64,000 nucleotides of DNA from Acidobacteriota bacterium (lineage in GTDB: Bacteria; Acidobacteriota; Blastocatellia; RBC074), in NCBI GenBank assembly GCA_016196035.1, contig JACPYM010000060.1:1-64000 (forward strand), read 5' to 3'. The position numbers were made by a program, and so were the translations under genes. Below, piece by piece: positions 17,264 to 27,547 of this stretch. The notes below the pieces were generated by a model. That model was not told where the DNA came from, ran no database searches, and saw only the letters and a program-made list of their open reading frames with translations. Each line of letters opens with the position of its first letter. Positions within the stretch are counted from its first letter, which is position 1.

Positions 17264-18445
17264 ATGAAGAGCAAGAGAGGTAAGAACCCAGTTGTCATCG
17301 GCTGTCTCGCTGTCTCGCTGTTGAGCTGCCTCTTTGTTCCTTTTCTGCGGCCACTCACCAGCCGCGCCCAATCTGGCCGCAAACCGCAACAACAGCCTGG
17401 TCAACAGCCGGCTACTGAAAAGCCTATTGCGCGCATCGAAACCAAAGAGGTCATCGTTCCTCTGAGCGCCTACGACGCGGAAGGCAAACTGGTCAGCGAT
17501 CTCGAACCCAAAGATGTGTTGGTGTTGGAAGACGGCGAACCGCGTCCGGTCAGTTACATACGCCACGAACCCGCCAACATCGTATTGATGCTCGACCTGA
17601 ACAACGAACTCGGCACCTTCAAAAACGGCACGCACATCCGTTCCCGTTCAGAAGCGGAGAAAGAAGCCGCGAGCGCAGACAAGCAAAAGCCTATGTGGCA
17701 TCAGCAAGGCGAGTATCAAATTGTGGCGCGTCCGGCGACGCGCGAATTCGCCGACAATCTCGTCAAGAAGCTTTCGCCCGCCGACAGCCTGGCGATCATT
17801 CAATACGCCGACAAAGTGCAACTCGTGCAGGACTGGACGAGCGATGGCGCTGAGGCGTTGCGCGCCTTGCAGGCGAAATATCGCATCGGCTTGAAAGGCC
17901 GCTATTACGACGCGCTCAAGCTGGCCGCCGAGAAACTCGAAGAACGCAAAACCGGGCGCCGCATCGTCATTCTCATCAGCGATGGTTTGGATTCGGCCAG
18001 CAAGACGAATCGTCAACAGGCGATCAACGCGCTCGCCCGCGCGCAGGCGACGCTTTACATCGTCGGTTGGGCCGAAGTCTTGCGCGAAGAGATCAGCATC
18101 GCGTTACAGCGCGTGAAAGCCAATGCGCCGGCGGGTATTGATTTGCTGGGCAACGCGCGCAAACGCATCGAGGAATTGCAACGCTATCAACGCCTGCTCG
18201 AAGGCGCCGCGATCCAGTTGCGCGATTTGGCCGAGACGACGGGTGGCGAATGGCTAGAGCCGCCGAATTATGACGAACTGGTGAATTCGCCCCGGCGCAT
18301 CGCCGCTGAAATCGGCGCGCAATACAGCCTGGCCTTTATCACCGAGACGCGCCCGAGCCTGGACAACACGCGCGCCATCGAAGTGCTGGCTGCGCGTAAA
18401 GGCCTGACTGTGCGCTCGCGGCGCAGTTATTGGGTGGGAGAGTGA
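17264..18445 (+). CDS. Secreted VWA-domain protein
   Basis: A signal peptide (VVIGCLAVSLLSCLFVPFL) is followed by a short linker and a VWFA domain: VLMLDLNNELG takes the place of the MIDAS DxSxS, and the later DGLDS segment completes the Rossmann-like fold. The degenerate MIDAS suggests altered metal binding. The architecture matches the VWFA-related family frequent in acidobacteria; the role is unknown. An in-frame GTG at 17234 overlaps the previous stop, but AGGAGAG at 17249-17255 and the signal peptide favour the ATG at 17264 (393 residues). Confidence 0.8.
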   Translation: MKSKRGKNPVVIGCLAVSLLSCLFVPFLRPLTSRAQSGRKPQQQPGQQPATEKPIARIETKEVIVPLSAYDAEGKLVSDLEPKDVLVLEDGEPRPVSYIRHEPANIVLMLDLNNELGTFKNGTHIRSRSEAEKEAASADKQKPMWHQQGEYQIVARPATREFADNLVKKLSPADSLAIIQYADKVQLVQDWTSDGAEALRALQAKYRIGLKGRYYDALKLAAEKLEERKTGRRIVILISDGLDSASKTNRQQAINALARAQATLYIVGWAEVLREEISIALQRVKANAPAGIDLLGNARKRIEELQRYQRLLEGAAIQLRDLAETTGGEWLEPPNYDELVNSPRRIAAEIGAQYSLAFITETRPSLDNTRAIEVLAARKGLTVRSRRSYWVGE

Positions 18446-18642
18446 TGAGCGACGAGAAACAGCAATTGGCGAAAGCCTATCGTCGTGCCAGCTTTGCCCT
18501 GGGCGCGACGGCGCTGCTGTGGACGCTCGCCTTTTTGTTGGTGGCGCGCGCCGAAACTGAAAGGCCGAATTGGGTGATTCCGATTGGGGCGGCGGCGTTG
18601 AGCGTGTTGTGCTGGTCGCTGTATCAGAAAGCCAAAGATTGA
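18445..18642 (+). CDS. Small two-segment membrane protein
   Basis: The 65-residue product has two hydrophobic stretches, FALGATALLWTLAFLLVA and WVIPIGAAALSVLCWSLY. Its ATG overlaps the VWA stop by one base (TGATG), which shows operon coupling. Function unknown. Confidence 0.7.
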   Translation: MSDEKQQLAKAYRRASFALGATALLWTLAFLLVARAETERPNWVIPIGAAALSVLCWSLYQKAKD

Positions 18643-18673
18643 TTTCAACCAAGTGAGCTTTGATAATGCCGCT

Positions 18674-18922
18674 ATGAGTACGATTACTGTAGATGAACTA
18701 GAACGTACTGGCATGAGTTGGCTGCAACGCATCGCGGCAGGCGAAACGCTGCTGGTAATGCGAGCGGGCGAGCCTGTGGCAGAAATTAAACCAGTGGCGG
18801 CACCTGAGGCGGAACCTGGGCAATTGCGCCCGTATGGTTTGGCCGCGGGGGAATTTGTCGTGCCGGATGATTTTGACGACCCCTTACCTGATGAATTGCT
18901 AGACGCCTTTGAGGGAAGATGA
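18674..18922 (+). CDS. Antitoxin of the Phd/YefM type
   Basis: The 82-residue protein matches Phd antitoxins: MSTITVDELERTGMSWLQRIAAGE starts with the dimerisation and DNA-binding fold (only part quoted), and the acidic tail DDFDDPLPDELLDAFEG is the toxin-binding region. It overlaps the downstream PIN toxin by four bases, the standard order. A GTG at 18653 is an alternative start. The partner toxin is broken, so the antitoxin may be a relic or a decoy. Confidence 0.85.
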   Translation: MSTITVDELERTGMSWLQRIAAGETLLVMRAGEPVAEIKPVAAPEAEPGQLRPYGLAAGEFVVPDDFDDPLPDELLDAFEGR

Positions 18923-19305
18923 AGCTCTTGCTGGATACGGACCTCTTCCTTTGGTTCATCAACCGGGACGCACGCTTGCCAGCCAAAATGCGCGACGCGA
19001 TTCGTGAGCCGGGCAATCAAACGTATCTGAGCGTCGTTTCGTTTTGGGAGATCAGCATCAAATATCAAATCGGCAAGCTGCCTTTGCCGCAAGCGCTAGA
19101 GCAATACATTCCAGCGCAGCGTCGGCAGCACCAAATCAACGACTGACAACTTGATGAAATCAGTGTTGCGCAATTGGCGAGCTTGCCGTTAGTGCACCGC
19201 GATCCCTTTGACCGAATGTTGGTTTGCCAGGCATTGGCCCACAGCCTGACACTGATGACAATTGATCCTGTTTTTAATTCATATCCTACTGCGATTTTTC
19301 AATAA
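18919..19305 (+). pseudogene. VapC-type PIN toxin with an internal TGA
   Basis: The frame opens with LLLDTDLFLWF (first PIN aspartate) and continues through SVVSFWEISIKYQIGKL. A TGA at 19144-19146 interrupts it after residue 75. The same frame then resumes for 52 codons with LDEISVAQLASLPLVHRDPFDRMLVCQAL, the normal C-terminal half with the PIN motif HRDPFDR, to a TAA at 19303-19305. The frame is not shifted, so one base change at 19144-19146 explains it. The truncated product lacks the last active-site Asp and should be inactive as an RNase. Confidence 0.88.
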
Positions 19306-19313
19306 ACCTAAAG

Positions 19314-20654
19314 ATGATTAAACGCTACACCCTGCCCGCAATGGGCGCGATCTGGACGGAAGAAAACCGTTTCCAAAAATGGCTCGAAGTTGAAATTGCC
19401 GCCTGTCAGGCCAATGCTGAAGCGGGCAACATTCCCGGCGAGGCCGTGCTCGTCATCAAAGAGAAAGCCAAATTCTCGGTCGAGCGCATTCACGAACTCG
19501 AAAAGACGCTGGACCACGATGTCATCGCCTTCACGACCAATCTGGCCGAGCACATCGGCCCTGAGGCGCGCTGGGTGCATTACGGGCTGACTTCGTCTGA
19601 CGTTGTGGACACGGCCAATGCGCTCTTACTGGTCGAAGCGGGCGATTTGATTTTGGCCAAGCTGCAACGCTTGAGCGACGTGCTGAAAGAGCGCGCGTTG
19701 GAGCACAAAGACACGCCGATGATTGGCCGCACGCACGGCGTGCACGCCGAACCGACGACGCTGGGGCTGACTTTCGCGCTTTGGTACGAAGAGAACCGGC
19801 GCAACATTGATCGTATGACGCGCGCGCGCGTCGGGGTCAGTTACGGCAAACTTTCAGGCGCGGTCGGCAGCTTTGCCCATCTCGACCCTGACATCGAAGA
19901 GCGCGTTTGTTTCCTGCTCGGTTTGCGTCCGGCCAGCGTTTCGACGCAGGTGATTCAACGCGACCGTTATGCCGAATTCGTCTCGGTGCTGGCGATCATC
20001 GCCTCGTCCATCGAAAAGTTCGCGCTGCAAATCCGCCACTGGCAACGCACCGAAGTCCGCGAGGCGCTGGAGTATTTCAAGCCCGGCCAGAAAGGCTCTT
20101 CGGCGATGCCGCACAAACGCAATCCAATTCTCTCCGAACGGCTGTGCGGCATGGCCCGCGTCGTGCGCGGCTACGCGCTGACGGCCTTTGAAAACAACGC
20201 GCTCTGGCACGAACGCGACATCTCGCATTCGTCCGCCGAACGCGTCATCCTGCCCGACGCCTGCATCGCGGTGGATTACATGCTGGCGAAGGCGGCCTCG
20301 CTGATCGAAACGCTGGTCGTCAACCAAGACCAACTGCTCGCCAATCTGAACCTCACGCGCGGCATCGTTTTTTCGGGCCAGTTGCTGCTAGCGCTCGCCA
20401 GCGCGGGCGTCGCGCGCGAAGAGGCGTATTACTGGGTGCAACGCAACGCGCTGCAATCGTGGGACGAGGGGCTGGATTTCCGCGCGCTGGTCAAACAGGA
20501 CGCCGACATCGCGGCGCGGCTGACGGCAGAACAGATTGAAAAGGCGTTTGATGTGCGACTGATGCTGAAAAACGTAGACCGCGTCTTTGAGCGGGTGTTT
20601 GGCGGAGGGATTACCAAATACAGCGGCGCGCTGCCGTTGAATCAGGACACATGA
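19314..20654 (+). CDS. purB: Adenylosuccinate lyase
   Basis: PurB cleaves adenylosuccinate and SAICAR in purine synthesis. The fumarase/aspartase superfamily signature SSAMPHKRNPILSER is intact, and the catalytic His region TSSDVVDTANA and GRTHGVHAEP are present. Length is 446 residues. It starts 9 bp after the vapC remnant. Expected partner purS follows after a hairpin. Confidence 0.96.
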   Translation: MIKRYTLPAMGAIWTEENRFQKWLEVEIAACQANAEAGNIPGEAVLVIKEKAKFSVERIHELEKTLDHDVIAFTTNLAEHIGPEARWVHYGLTSSDVVDTANALLLVEAGDLILAKLQRLSDVLKERALEHKDTPMIGRTHGVHAEPTTLGLTFALWYEENRRNIDRMTRARVGVSYGKLSGAVGSFAHLDPDIEERVCFLLGLRPASVSTQVIQRDRYAEFVSVLAIIASSIEKFALQIRHWQRTEVREALEYFKPGQKGSSAMPHKRNPILSERLCGMARVVRGYALTAFENNALWHERDISHSSAERVILPDACIAVDYMLAKAASLIETLVVNQDQLLANLNLTRGIVFSGQLLLALASAGVAREEAYYWVQRNALQSWDEGLDFRALVKQDADIAARLTAEQIEKAFDVRLMLKNVDRVFERVFGGGITKYSGALPLNQDT

Positions 20655-20658
20655 GATT

Positions 20659-20732
20659 GGGACGGTACCGCGCGCGTCAGCAAGCGGCTCTTAGCTAGAG
20701 TGTCCGCTTGCTGACGCGCGCGGTACCGTCCC
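20659..20732. repeat. 29-bp perfect hairpin between purB and purS
   Basis: Arm 20659-20687 and arm 20704-20732 are exact inverted copies around a 16-base loop. The arms start GGGACGGTACCGCG. There is no T run, so it is likely a dispersed palindromic repeat; in transcript form it could separate purB from purS expression. Confidence 0.9.
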
Positions 20733-20754
20733 GACGTAGCAAAGGAAAAATATA

Positions 20755-21003
20755 ATGTTGGCAAAAGTGTATGTGACATTGAAAACCGGCGTGCTTGACC
20801 CGCAAGGCAAGGCGATTCACCACGCCGCCTCGACCATCGGCTATCAGGGCATTGACGACGTGCGGCAGGGTAAGTATTTCGAGGTCAAACTCGACGCGAC
20901 GCTGGACGAAGTGACGGCCAAAACACAGATCGAAAAGTTTGCGCACGATGTGTTGGCAAACCCCGTGATTGAGGATTACCGGGTTGAGTTGGTACGGCAA
21001 TAG
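20755..21003 (+). CDS. purS: FGAM synthase subunit PurS
   Basis: The 82-residue protein is PurS, the small subunit that bridges PurQ and PurL in formylglycinamidine ribonucleotide synthase. The beginning AKVYVTLKTGVLDPQG and the DVRQGKYFEV strand are diagnostic. A ribosome site AAAGGAAA precedes the ATG. PurQ and PurL are not in the window. It converges on the VWA protein gene with a 9-bp gap. Confidence 0.93.
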   Translation: MLAKVYVTLKTGVLDPQGKAIHHAASTIGYQGIDDVRQGKYFEVKLDATLDEVTAKTQIEKFAHDVLANPVIEDYRVELVRQ

Positions 21004-21012
21004 CTAGCTGCG

Positions 21013-21996
21013 TTACTGCCCGCGCGGCGGATGGTATGCCTTATGCCGCATCTTGATCGTCTGGTCGGAAGAGGAGATCAGCAGCAGCCGTTTGTTGATC
21101 GGGTTGATGCCTTCGGGGTAGTAGGTGAGTTGGTAGCGGTCATTGCGCAATTCGTCGCAAATCTCTTTGACCGCCACTTTGATGTCGCCGTCAATCGGGA
21201 AAATCTTACCGCCGGTACCCTCAGTCAGTTTTTCGAGAGCTTCAGCGGCTTTGGGCGCGTTCTTACGCAACGCGCCGCGCGTGCGGTCGCGCACCTGGAT
21301 GGCGTAAACGGTGATGTTCTCGTCCTGCAAGGTGGCGAGCAGTTTCTCGAATTTGATTTTACTGTCGCGATCCAGTCCGTCGCCAACGATCACGATGATG
21401 CGTTTGCTGAAGCCTACCTCGGGCCGCAACACATCTTCCATCGTCACGTCCAGTGCGTCGAACAAGTGTGGCGCATCGGTCTTGCGCAGCAGGGCCACCG
21501 TGTTCTGCAAATCCTCCGGCTTGTCCGTCCATTCGGTGATGACTTCGGGTTTGGTGTCGTAGCCGATCACTTGCACCTTGTCGCCCTCGTAAATTTCCGG
21601 CGCGAAGGCGGCGGGCACTGAGGCCAGTTTTTTGACATCGGTCTGGATGGTCGCCGAATTATCAAGCAAGACGACGATGCGCGCGGGCGTCGGGTCGGGC
21701 GCGAATGATTCGACCTTTTGCAGCACGCTGCCGTCGAACAGTTCCAATTCCAGTTTGGAGATAAATTTCTCGACTTCGGCCTTGTCTTCGGTGCTGGCCA
21801 ACAGGCGTTTGGGTTTGTTCGGATCGTCTACGCGTTGCGCAATGACCGGGATGACCAGGGTGCGGCGGTTGTTGATCACATTGCGGCCCGATTGGCTGAA
21901 CGCCGGAAGAACGGGGAGCAACAGGGATAGAGAAGTGGAAAGAAGGAGCGCAAACCTGATGCGACGTTGCTTCAACGATGAGTTACTACTTTGCAT
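21013..21996 (-). CDS. Second secreted VWA-domain protein
   Basis: A signal peptide (FALLLSTSLSLLLPVLPAFSQ) precedes a VWFA domain: VVLLDNSATI holds the MIDAS-like DNSxT, with VIVGDGLD later. The ATG at 21996 is backed by AAGGAG; the frame is open a further 57 bases. It resembles the family of the protein at 17264 but shares little sequence. Function unknown; such proteins may bind extracellular matrix or act in surface complexes. Confidence 0.8.
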   Translation of the reverse strand: MQSSNSSLKQRRIRFALLLSTSLSLLLPVLPAFSQSGRNVINNRRTLVIPVIAQRVDDPNKPKRLLASTEDKAEVEKFISKLELELFDGSVLQKVESFAPDPTPARIVVLLDNSATIQTDVKKLASVPAAFAPEIYEGDKVQVIGYDTKPEVITEWTDKPEDLQNTVALLRKTDAPHLFDALDVTMEDVLRPEVGFSKRIIVIVGDGLDRDSKIKFEKLLATLQDENITVYAIQVRDRTRGALRKNAPKAAEALEKLTEGTGGKIFPIDGDIKVAVKEICDELRNDRYQLTYYPEGINPINKRLLLISSSDQTIKMRHKAYHPPRGQ

Positions 21997-22053
21997 TTCA
22001 ACGACTCCTTTTTTCCACCTTAATTCAGCTACAAGTTGCGCGCGCGCAAGCAC

Positions 22054-22416
22054 TCAAGTCGTGCTTGCCTTTGCGGCAGTTTCTTTCTTCTCACTCTTGT
22101 CTGGTTTATCAGCCTTGTCCACTTTATCAGCCTTGTCCACTTTATCAGCCTTGTCGGTTTTCTCAGCTTTTTCAGTTTTTTCCGTCTTGTCGGCTTTTTC
22201 AGCTTTCTTGTCTCCGCCTTTGGCTTCTTTGCCTTTGTTGCTGTAATCGGTCACGTACCAGCCGGAGCCTTTGAACTGAAAGGCCGTCTGGGAAAAGATT
22301 TTTTCCAGTTTGTTGGCCTTGCACTGCGGGCATTTGGTCAACGGCGCATCGCTCATCTTCTGCATCACTTCCAAGTGATTTCCACATTTCAAACATTCAT
22401 ATTCGTAAATCGGCAT
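22054..22416 (-). CDS. FmdB-family zinc-ribbon protein with a KADK-repeat tail
   Basis: The first 50 residues (MPIYEYECLKCG, then CPQC) form the FmdB/CxxC zinc ribbon seen in putative regulators. The last 55 residues are a low-complexity tail made of KADKVDKADK-like repeats, so the protein is highly charged and partly disordered. Function of the family is unknown. It sits 57 bp upstream (in its own direction) of the VWA gene and may share its transcript. Confidence 0.85.
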   Translation of the reverse strand: MPIYEYECLKCGNHLEVMQKMSDAPLTKCPQCKANKLEKIFSQTAFQFKGSGWYVTDYSNKGKEAKGGDKKAEKADKTEKTEKAEKTDKADKVDKADKVDKADKPDKSEKKETAAKASTT

Positions 22417-22758
22417 AGTGTCGTTTGAAAATAACCTCCCTGAATTGCCTGAATTCCTTGTTCAACTGGTCTTTTGGTGCAAACGGAATTTAGCATAAGC
22501 GCGCATTCGCTCACAACGGCGTGTTTTGGCGAAGGGGCACAATAGCGCAACTGCCGAGGTTGCGCAGCTTCAGCAACAAAGCGGTGGAAGACCGGGGCGG
22601 CTTGAATGTCGTAGCCAATGCAGCGGCGCAACCTCGGCGGGTTGCGCTACCGGTTCGACGGCTTGTCCCAGCGGCGGCGATTTGGTAGAAGTGGCCTGCT
22701 TTTTCGTCCTGGCGGCAACGCCACAGCAACCCCTGCGCGATACAGAAAGGATCACCCG
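22417..22758. other. Divergent spacer holding foldback copy 2
   Basis: This 342-bp spacer lies between the FmdB-like gene and the ggt gene. Positions 22543-22572 and 22620-22649 are inverted arms of the foldback element also seen at 16189. AAAGGA about 8 bases before the ATG at 22759 serves the ggt gene. No clear -10/-35 pair could be picked out. Confidence 0.7.
22543..22649. repeat. Foldback element, copy 2
   Basis: The 30-bp arms 22543-22572 and 22620-22649 are inverted copies with a few mismatches around a 47-base centre. Their core GCAACCTCGGCGGGTTGCGC is shared with copy 1. Confidence 0.88.
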
Positions 22759-24605
22759 ATGAAATCAAAGCCTGCAAAGTTACTCATCTATTGCCTGGTT
22801 GGCCTGCTTGCCAGCGCGCCGCTGTACTCTAGTTCTGCCCAGACGCAACGGCCCGACACCTTTCGTCCGCCAGTGCGTGGCACGCGGGGCGTCGTCGCGG
22901 GCGGACAGCCGCGGTGGTCGAAGCGGGCTTGCGGATGTTGCATCGCGGCGGCAACGCTGTGGATGCGGGCGTCGCGGCGACGCTGGCCGGTTCGGTGATT
23001 GAGTTCTCGCACTTTGCGTTCGGCGGCGAAGTCCCAGTTTTGATTAAGCTGGCGAATCAGCCGGTCATTACCATCAACGGGCAGGGCACTGCGCCTAAGC
23101 TGGCGACGCGCGAATTTTTTGAGAAGCGCGCGAGTGCGGATGGCCCGGAAGTTCGCGGGCGCAAACCGGGGTTGATCCCCGGCACCGGCCCGTTGGCAGC
23201 GACGGTGCCCGGCGTGCTGGATGCGATGGTTGTCGCGCTCGATAAATTCGGGACGCTGAAGCTGGCCGATGTGATGCAGCCCGCGATTGAATTGGCCGAG
23301 GCCTTCCCAATTGACGAACTGCGCGTGTCTTACATTCGCAACACGCGCAGCGTCTTTGAGCAATGGCCCGCCAGCAAAGCCGTCTTCCTGCCCAACGGCG
23401 AAGTGCCCAAGGTCGGCGACATCTTCGTGCAAAAGAACCTTGCCAATTCCTTGCGCGAACTGGTCGAGGTCGAAAAGAAAAATGCGAAGCGGGGCCGTAG
23501 CGCCGCGTTGCAGGCGGCCCGCGATCATTTTTATCGCGGGCCGTTGGGCAAACGCTATTGCGATGCGGTGGAAAAGGCCGGCGGGCTGTTGCGCGCGGGC
23601 GATCTGGCCGCTTTCAAGGCCGAGCTTGACCAGCCGACCAAGGTCAACTTTCACGGCTACGAAGTTTACAAGACTGGATTCTGGGCGCAGGGGCCGGTGT
23701 TGTTGCAGACGTTGAATCTGTTGGAAAGCTACGATCTGAAGGCGCTCAAACACAATTCGGCGGATTACGTGCACACGCTGACCGAAGCGATCAAGCTGGC
23801 CTTTGCCGACCGCGACCGTTATTACGGCGACCCGCATTTCGTCAAAGTCCCGGCAGTCGAATTGCTCTCGCCCGAATACACGGCCATGCGCCGCGCGCTG
23901 ATTGATCCGCAAGTCGCTTCAATGGAGCAGCGGCCCGGCGACCCGGTCAACAAACGTTCGCTGGCGCAATTGATTGGTTACGTTCCAACCGGCCCGACCG
24001 AAATCCCAGAAGCCGAACGCGCGCACGACACGACCTGCGTCAACGTGATTGACGGCCAGGGCAACGTCTTTTCGGCCACACCGAGCGGCGCGTGGCTGCC
24101 CAGCGTGGTGGCGGGCGACACGGGCATCCCAATCTCGTCGCGGCTGCAAAGCTTCCTGCTCACGCCCGGCCATCCAAATGAATTGCAACCGGGCAAGCGC
24201 CCGCGCGTGACACTTTCGCCGACGCTGGTGCTGAAAGACGGCCAGCCTTTTGCGGCGCTCTCGACGCCGGGCGGCGACAACCAGGATCAGGCGTTGCTGC
24301 AAGTGCTGCTCAACGTGATCGAATTCGGCATGAATCCGCAGGAAGCGGTCGAAGCGGCCCGGTTTGAAACTTTGCATTTCGTCAGCTCGTTTGAAGATCA
24401 CAAGTTCAATCCGGGCATTTTGAATATGGAGAGCCGCTTCGGCGCAGCGTTGCACGAAGCGCTGAAGGCACGCGGCCACAAGATCGAAGTCAAACCCGAC
24501 TTTGCGCCCACCGCCGCGCCGACCATCATCCTGTATGATCCACAGCGCAAATTGATTGAAGCAGGGGCGGATGTACGGCGCGGACGATATGCGATTGGCT
24601 GGTGA
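22759..24605 (+). pseudogene. ggt: Gamma-glutamyltransferase, frameshifted
   Basis: Ggt cleaves the gamma-glutamyl bond of glutathione in the periplasm. The signal peptide and start (MKSKPAKLLIYCLVGLLASA through RGVVAGGQP) lie in one frame from ATG 22759, preceded by AAAGGA. The rest, from VEAGLRMLHRGGNAVDAG on, is in another frame open from about 22914 to 24605. The switch is near 22905-22913. The catalytic Thr in HDTTCVNVIDGQGNVFS is intact, as is the late GGDNQ motif. Either a one-base deletion (true or a sequencing error) breaks the gene, or a GTG at 22914 makes a cytosolic form without the signal peptide. Confidence 0.8.
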
Positions 24606-24920
24606 GACGGAATTGCTGCGTATAGCTTTAGCCCGCGAATGCGGGCATCAGAATAAAGCCCAGGGTGAAACGCAGAGCGTGTAACCCTGGGATAAGTAGT
24701 GCTTGCACGTCAAGCCTGCGAACGCGGGCGACAGATCGTCAGAAGTAGACGAAGACAACCAAACTAATGTCTGCCGCCCACTTCGTGGGCTGAATGAATT
24801 CATCATTGACACTACCTGGGGTTCCGGCTGCGCCTGCGCCCCAGGCTTTATGCTGCCGCCCGCGTTCGCGGGCTGAGTTCGCGCATAGTTTCGAGGCGGC
24901 TGATTTGGCAAGGAGTAGGA
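24606..24920. repeat. Two inverted A-B-A hairpin triplets
   Basis: On the + strand hairpin A (GCCCGCGAATGCGGGC, 24631-24646), hairpin B (24659-24691, stem CCCAGGG/CCCTGGG) and A again (24714-24729) are followed by the inverse set A (24776-24790), B (24815-24845) and A (24858-24873). The two sets are rough inverted copies. No gene is visible. The end of the spacer holds AAGGAG at 24910-24915 for the next gene. Confidence 0.85.
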
Positions 24921-25883
<963 letters not shown>

Positions 25884-26205
25884 AAAGCCAGCCACGGGGC
25901 ACGGGGAGCACGAGGATTTGCTGGTGCGGTGAGTTGCTTTTCTGTTTCGCCGTGTCGCTGGTACGCGCTGCATAAATTAGACATTATCGGGAATAGGAAT
26001 TAACCACGGGGAACACGGGGGAAGAGGGGCAAGCACAAAGCAGACCGACAGTTCGAAACTCTTCCGCCGCTGGGATTTTGCTTGCGTTCCCCGTGCGCCC
26101 CGTGGTTCGCTCGTTGCTTAATCCCGATAAAGTCTACTGTAATTTTCCGGCACCTCTTTGGTTTTCCCCGTGCCCCCATCTGCCCTCGTGGTTCAACGAT
26201 TTTCT
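25884..26205. other. Spacer with heptad-type text, MoxR to DUF58 gene
   Basis: Several blocks such as CCACGGG-GCACGGG-GAGCACG and later ACCACGGGGAACACGGGGG repeat at roughly seven-base steps, in both orientations. This matches the degenerate heptad repeats elsewhere. No gene is visible; a few bases near 26200 lead to the ATG at 26206, without a clear Shine-Dalgarno. Confidence 0.6.
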
Positions 26206-27486
26206 ATGTTCAACTTCCTGCGTCGCAACAATCTCAGTTTCGCCGTCGTCGCCGGGACGCTGGCGTGTCTGGCGCTGGGTTCGTTGGTGATTGCGCTGAC
26301 TGCGCGGCAACGTGGCGATCTGAGTTGGGCGACGGGGTGGATGCGCGCGGCGCTGGGCATCTTTGTCTTGCTGGTGGCCTATGCCTTGCCGAAGCTGGCG
26401 CAGGTGGTGCAGCCCGAAGCCTTGCCTTTCCGCGCGCCCTTTCAACTGCCCGGCATCGGCATCGCCTTTGGCACCTTTGTGATTGTCGTCGCGCTCACCG
26501 CTTTCAGCACCGGCAACAATCTGCTCTATCTGATTTTTTCGTTGTTGCTGGCGACCTCGGTTGTCTCCGCCGTGGCGGCGCGGTTGAATCTGACGCGGCT
26601 TGAGTTAGACCTGAAACCGCCCAAGCATATTTTCGCGGGCGAACCGGCCACGCTGGAACTCACGCTGACCAATCGCAAACGCCTGTTGCCGTCGTTTTCA
26701 TTGCTGGCCGTCTTGCAGGAACCCAAAGCCGACGCGCGCGAGCTGGCCTTTTTTGCCATTGTGCCGCCCCGCGCCCGCTCGCAAGTGCGATTGACGCATA
26801 CCTTCGCCCGGCGTGGCGTGTATGAACTGCAAAATCTGGCGGTCGTGACGCGCTTTCCGTTCGGCTTTGTCGAACGCGGTTACACGCTCGATAGCCGGGG
26901 TGAATTGGTCGTGTATCCGGCGTTGCAACCCTTGCGCGAGTTTGAGCATTCGTTGCCGGTAGCGCTGGGACAGGTCGAAAGCCTGCGCAAGGGCAGCGGC
27001 AGCGACCTCTATGCGATTCGCCAATACCGGCCCGCCGATCACCGCCACACGATTGACTGGAAGGCGACCGCCAAAACCGCGCGGCTGATGGTGCGCGAGT
27101 TCACGCGCGAAGACGATTGGCGCGTGACGATTCATTTCGATATTCGCGCCACCGTGGCCGAGAGCGAGCGCTTCGAGCGCGCCATCGCGTTGACGGCCAG
27201 TTTGCTCGAATATTTCATCCGGGCGGGCGCCGAGGTGCGATTGTTGATTGGCGCGGCGGATTTTGGTTACGGCAGCAGCCGCGCGCATTGGTACGCGCTG
27301 TTGCGCGAATTGGCGCGCTTGCAAGTGACGGAGCAAGCTGTGGCGGAACCCGCCGCTACCACAGCAGAGTGGACGGGTGCGGAGTTGCGCAATGAATTCC
27401 GCATCTGGCTGACTTCGGCAGCGCCAGCTATGTTGCCGAGCGGCTTAGGCGCGTCAACACAGATGATTCATTTCGACGAGTTGTAA
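26206..27486 (+). CDS. DUF58-domain protein
   Basis: Two or three N-terminal hydrophobic segments (residues 10-100) are followed by a DUF58 domain whose diagnostic motif GSDLYAIRQYRPADHRHTIDW (only part quoted here) and the MVREF strand are present. DUF58 proteins have a VWA-like fold and act with MoxR. Start at 26206 (MFNFLRRNN) fits a membrane protein with a positive N-terminus. Length is 426 residues. Confidence 0.9.
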   Translation: MFNFLRRNNLSFAVVAGTLACLALGSLVIALTARQRGDLSWATGWMRAALGIFVLLVAYALPKLAQVVQPEALPFRAPFQLPGIGIAFGTFVIVVALTAFSTGNNLLYLIFSLLLATSVVSAVAARLNLTRLELDLKPPKHIFAGEPATLELTLTNRKRLLPSFSLLAVLQEPKADARELAFFAIVPPRARSQVRLTHTFARRGVYELQNLAVVTRFPFGFVERGYTLDSRGELVVYPALQPLREFEHSLPVALGQVESLRKGSGSDLYAIRQYRPADHRHTIDWKATAKTARLMVREFTREDDWRVTIHFDIRATVAESERFERAIALTASLLEYFIRAGAEVRLLIGAADFGYGSSRAHWYALLRELARLQVTEQAVAEPAATTAEWTGAELRNEFRIWLTSAAPAMLPSGLGASTQMIHFDEL

Positions 27487-27547
27487 GGACAACCCTTCGT
27501 TGTAACGAGTTTTTGCTGGCTGTAAATAATGCGGGGTTGGAAAGGGA

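Noticed and set aside
18919-19305. UGA in vapC as selenocysteine
   Set aside because: Relatives carry an ordinary residue there, no Cys position or SECIS-like hairpin is seen, and PIN toxins are not selenoproteins.
22914-24605. Intact cytosolic Ggt starting at GTG 22914
   Set aside because: The signal peptide in the other frame joins precisely to the missing N-terminus, so a frameshift explains it better.
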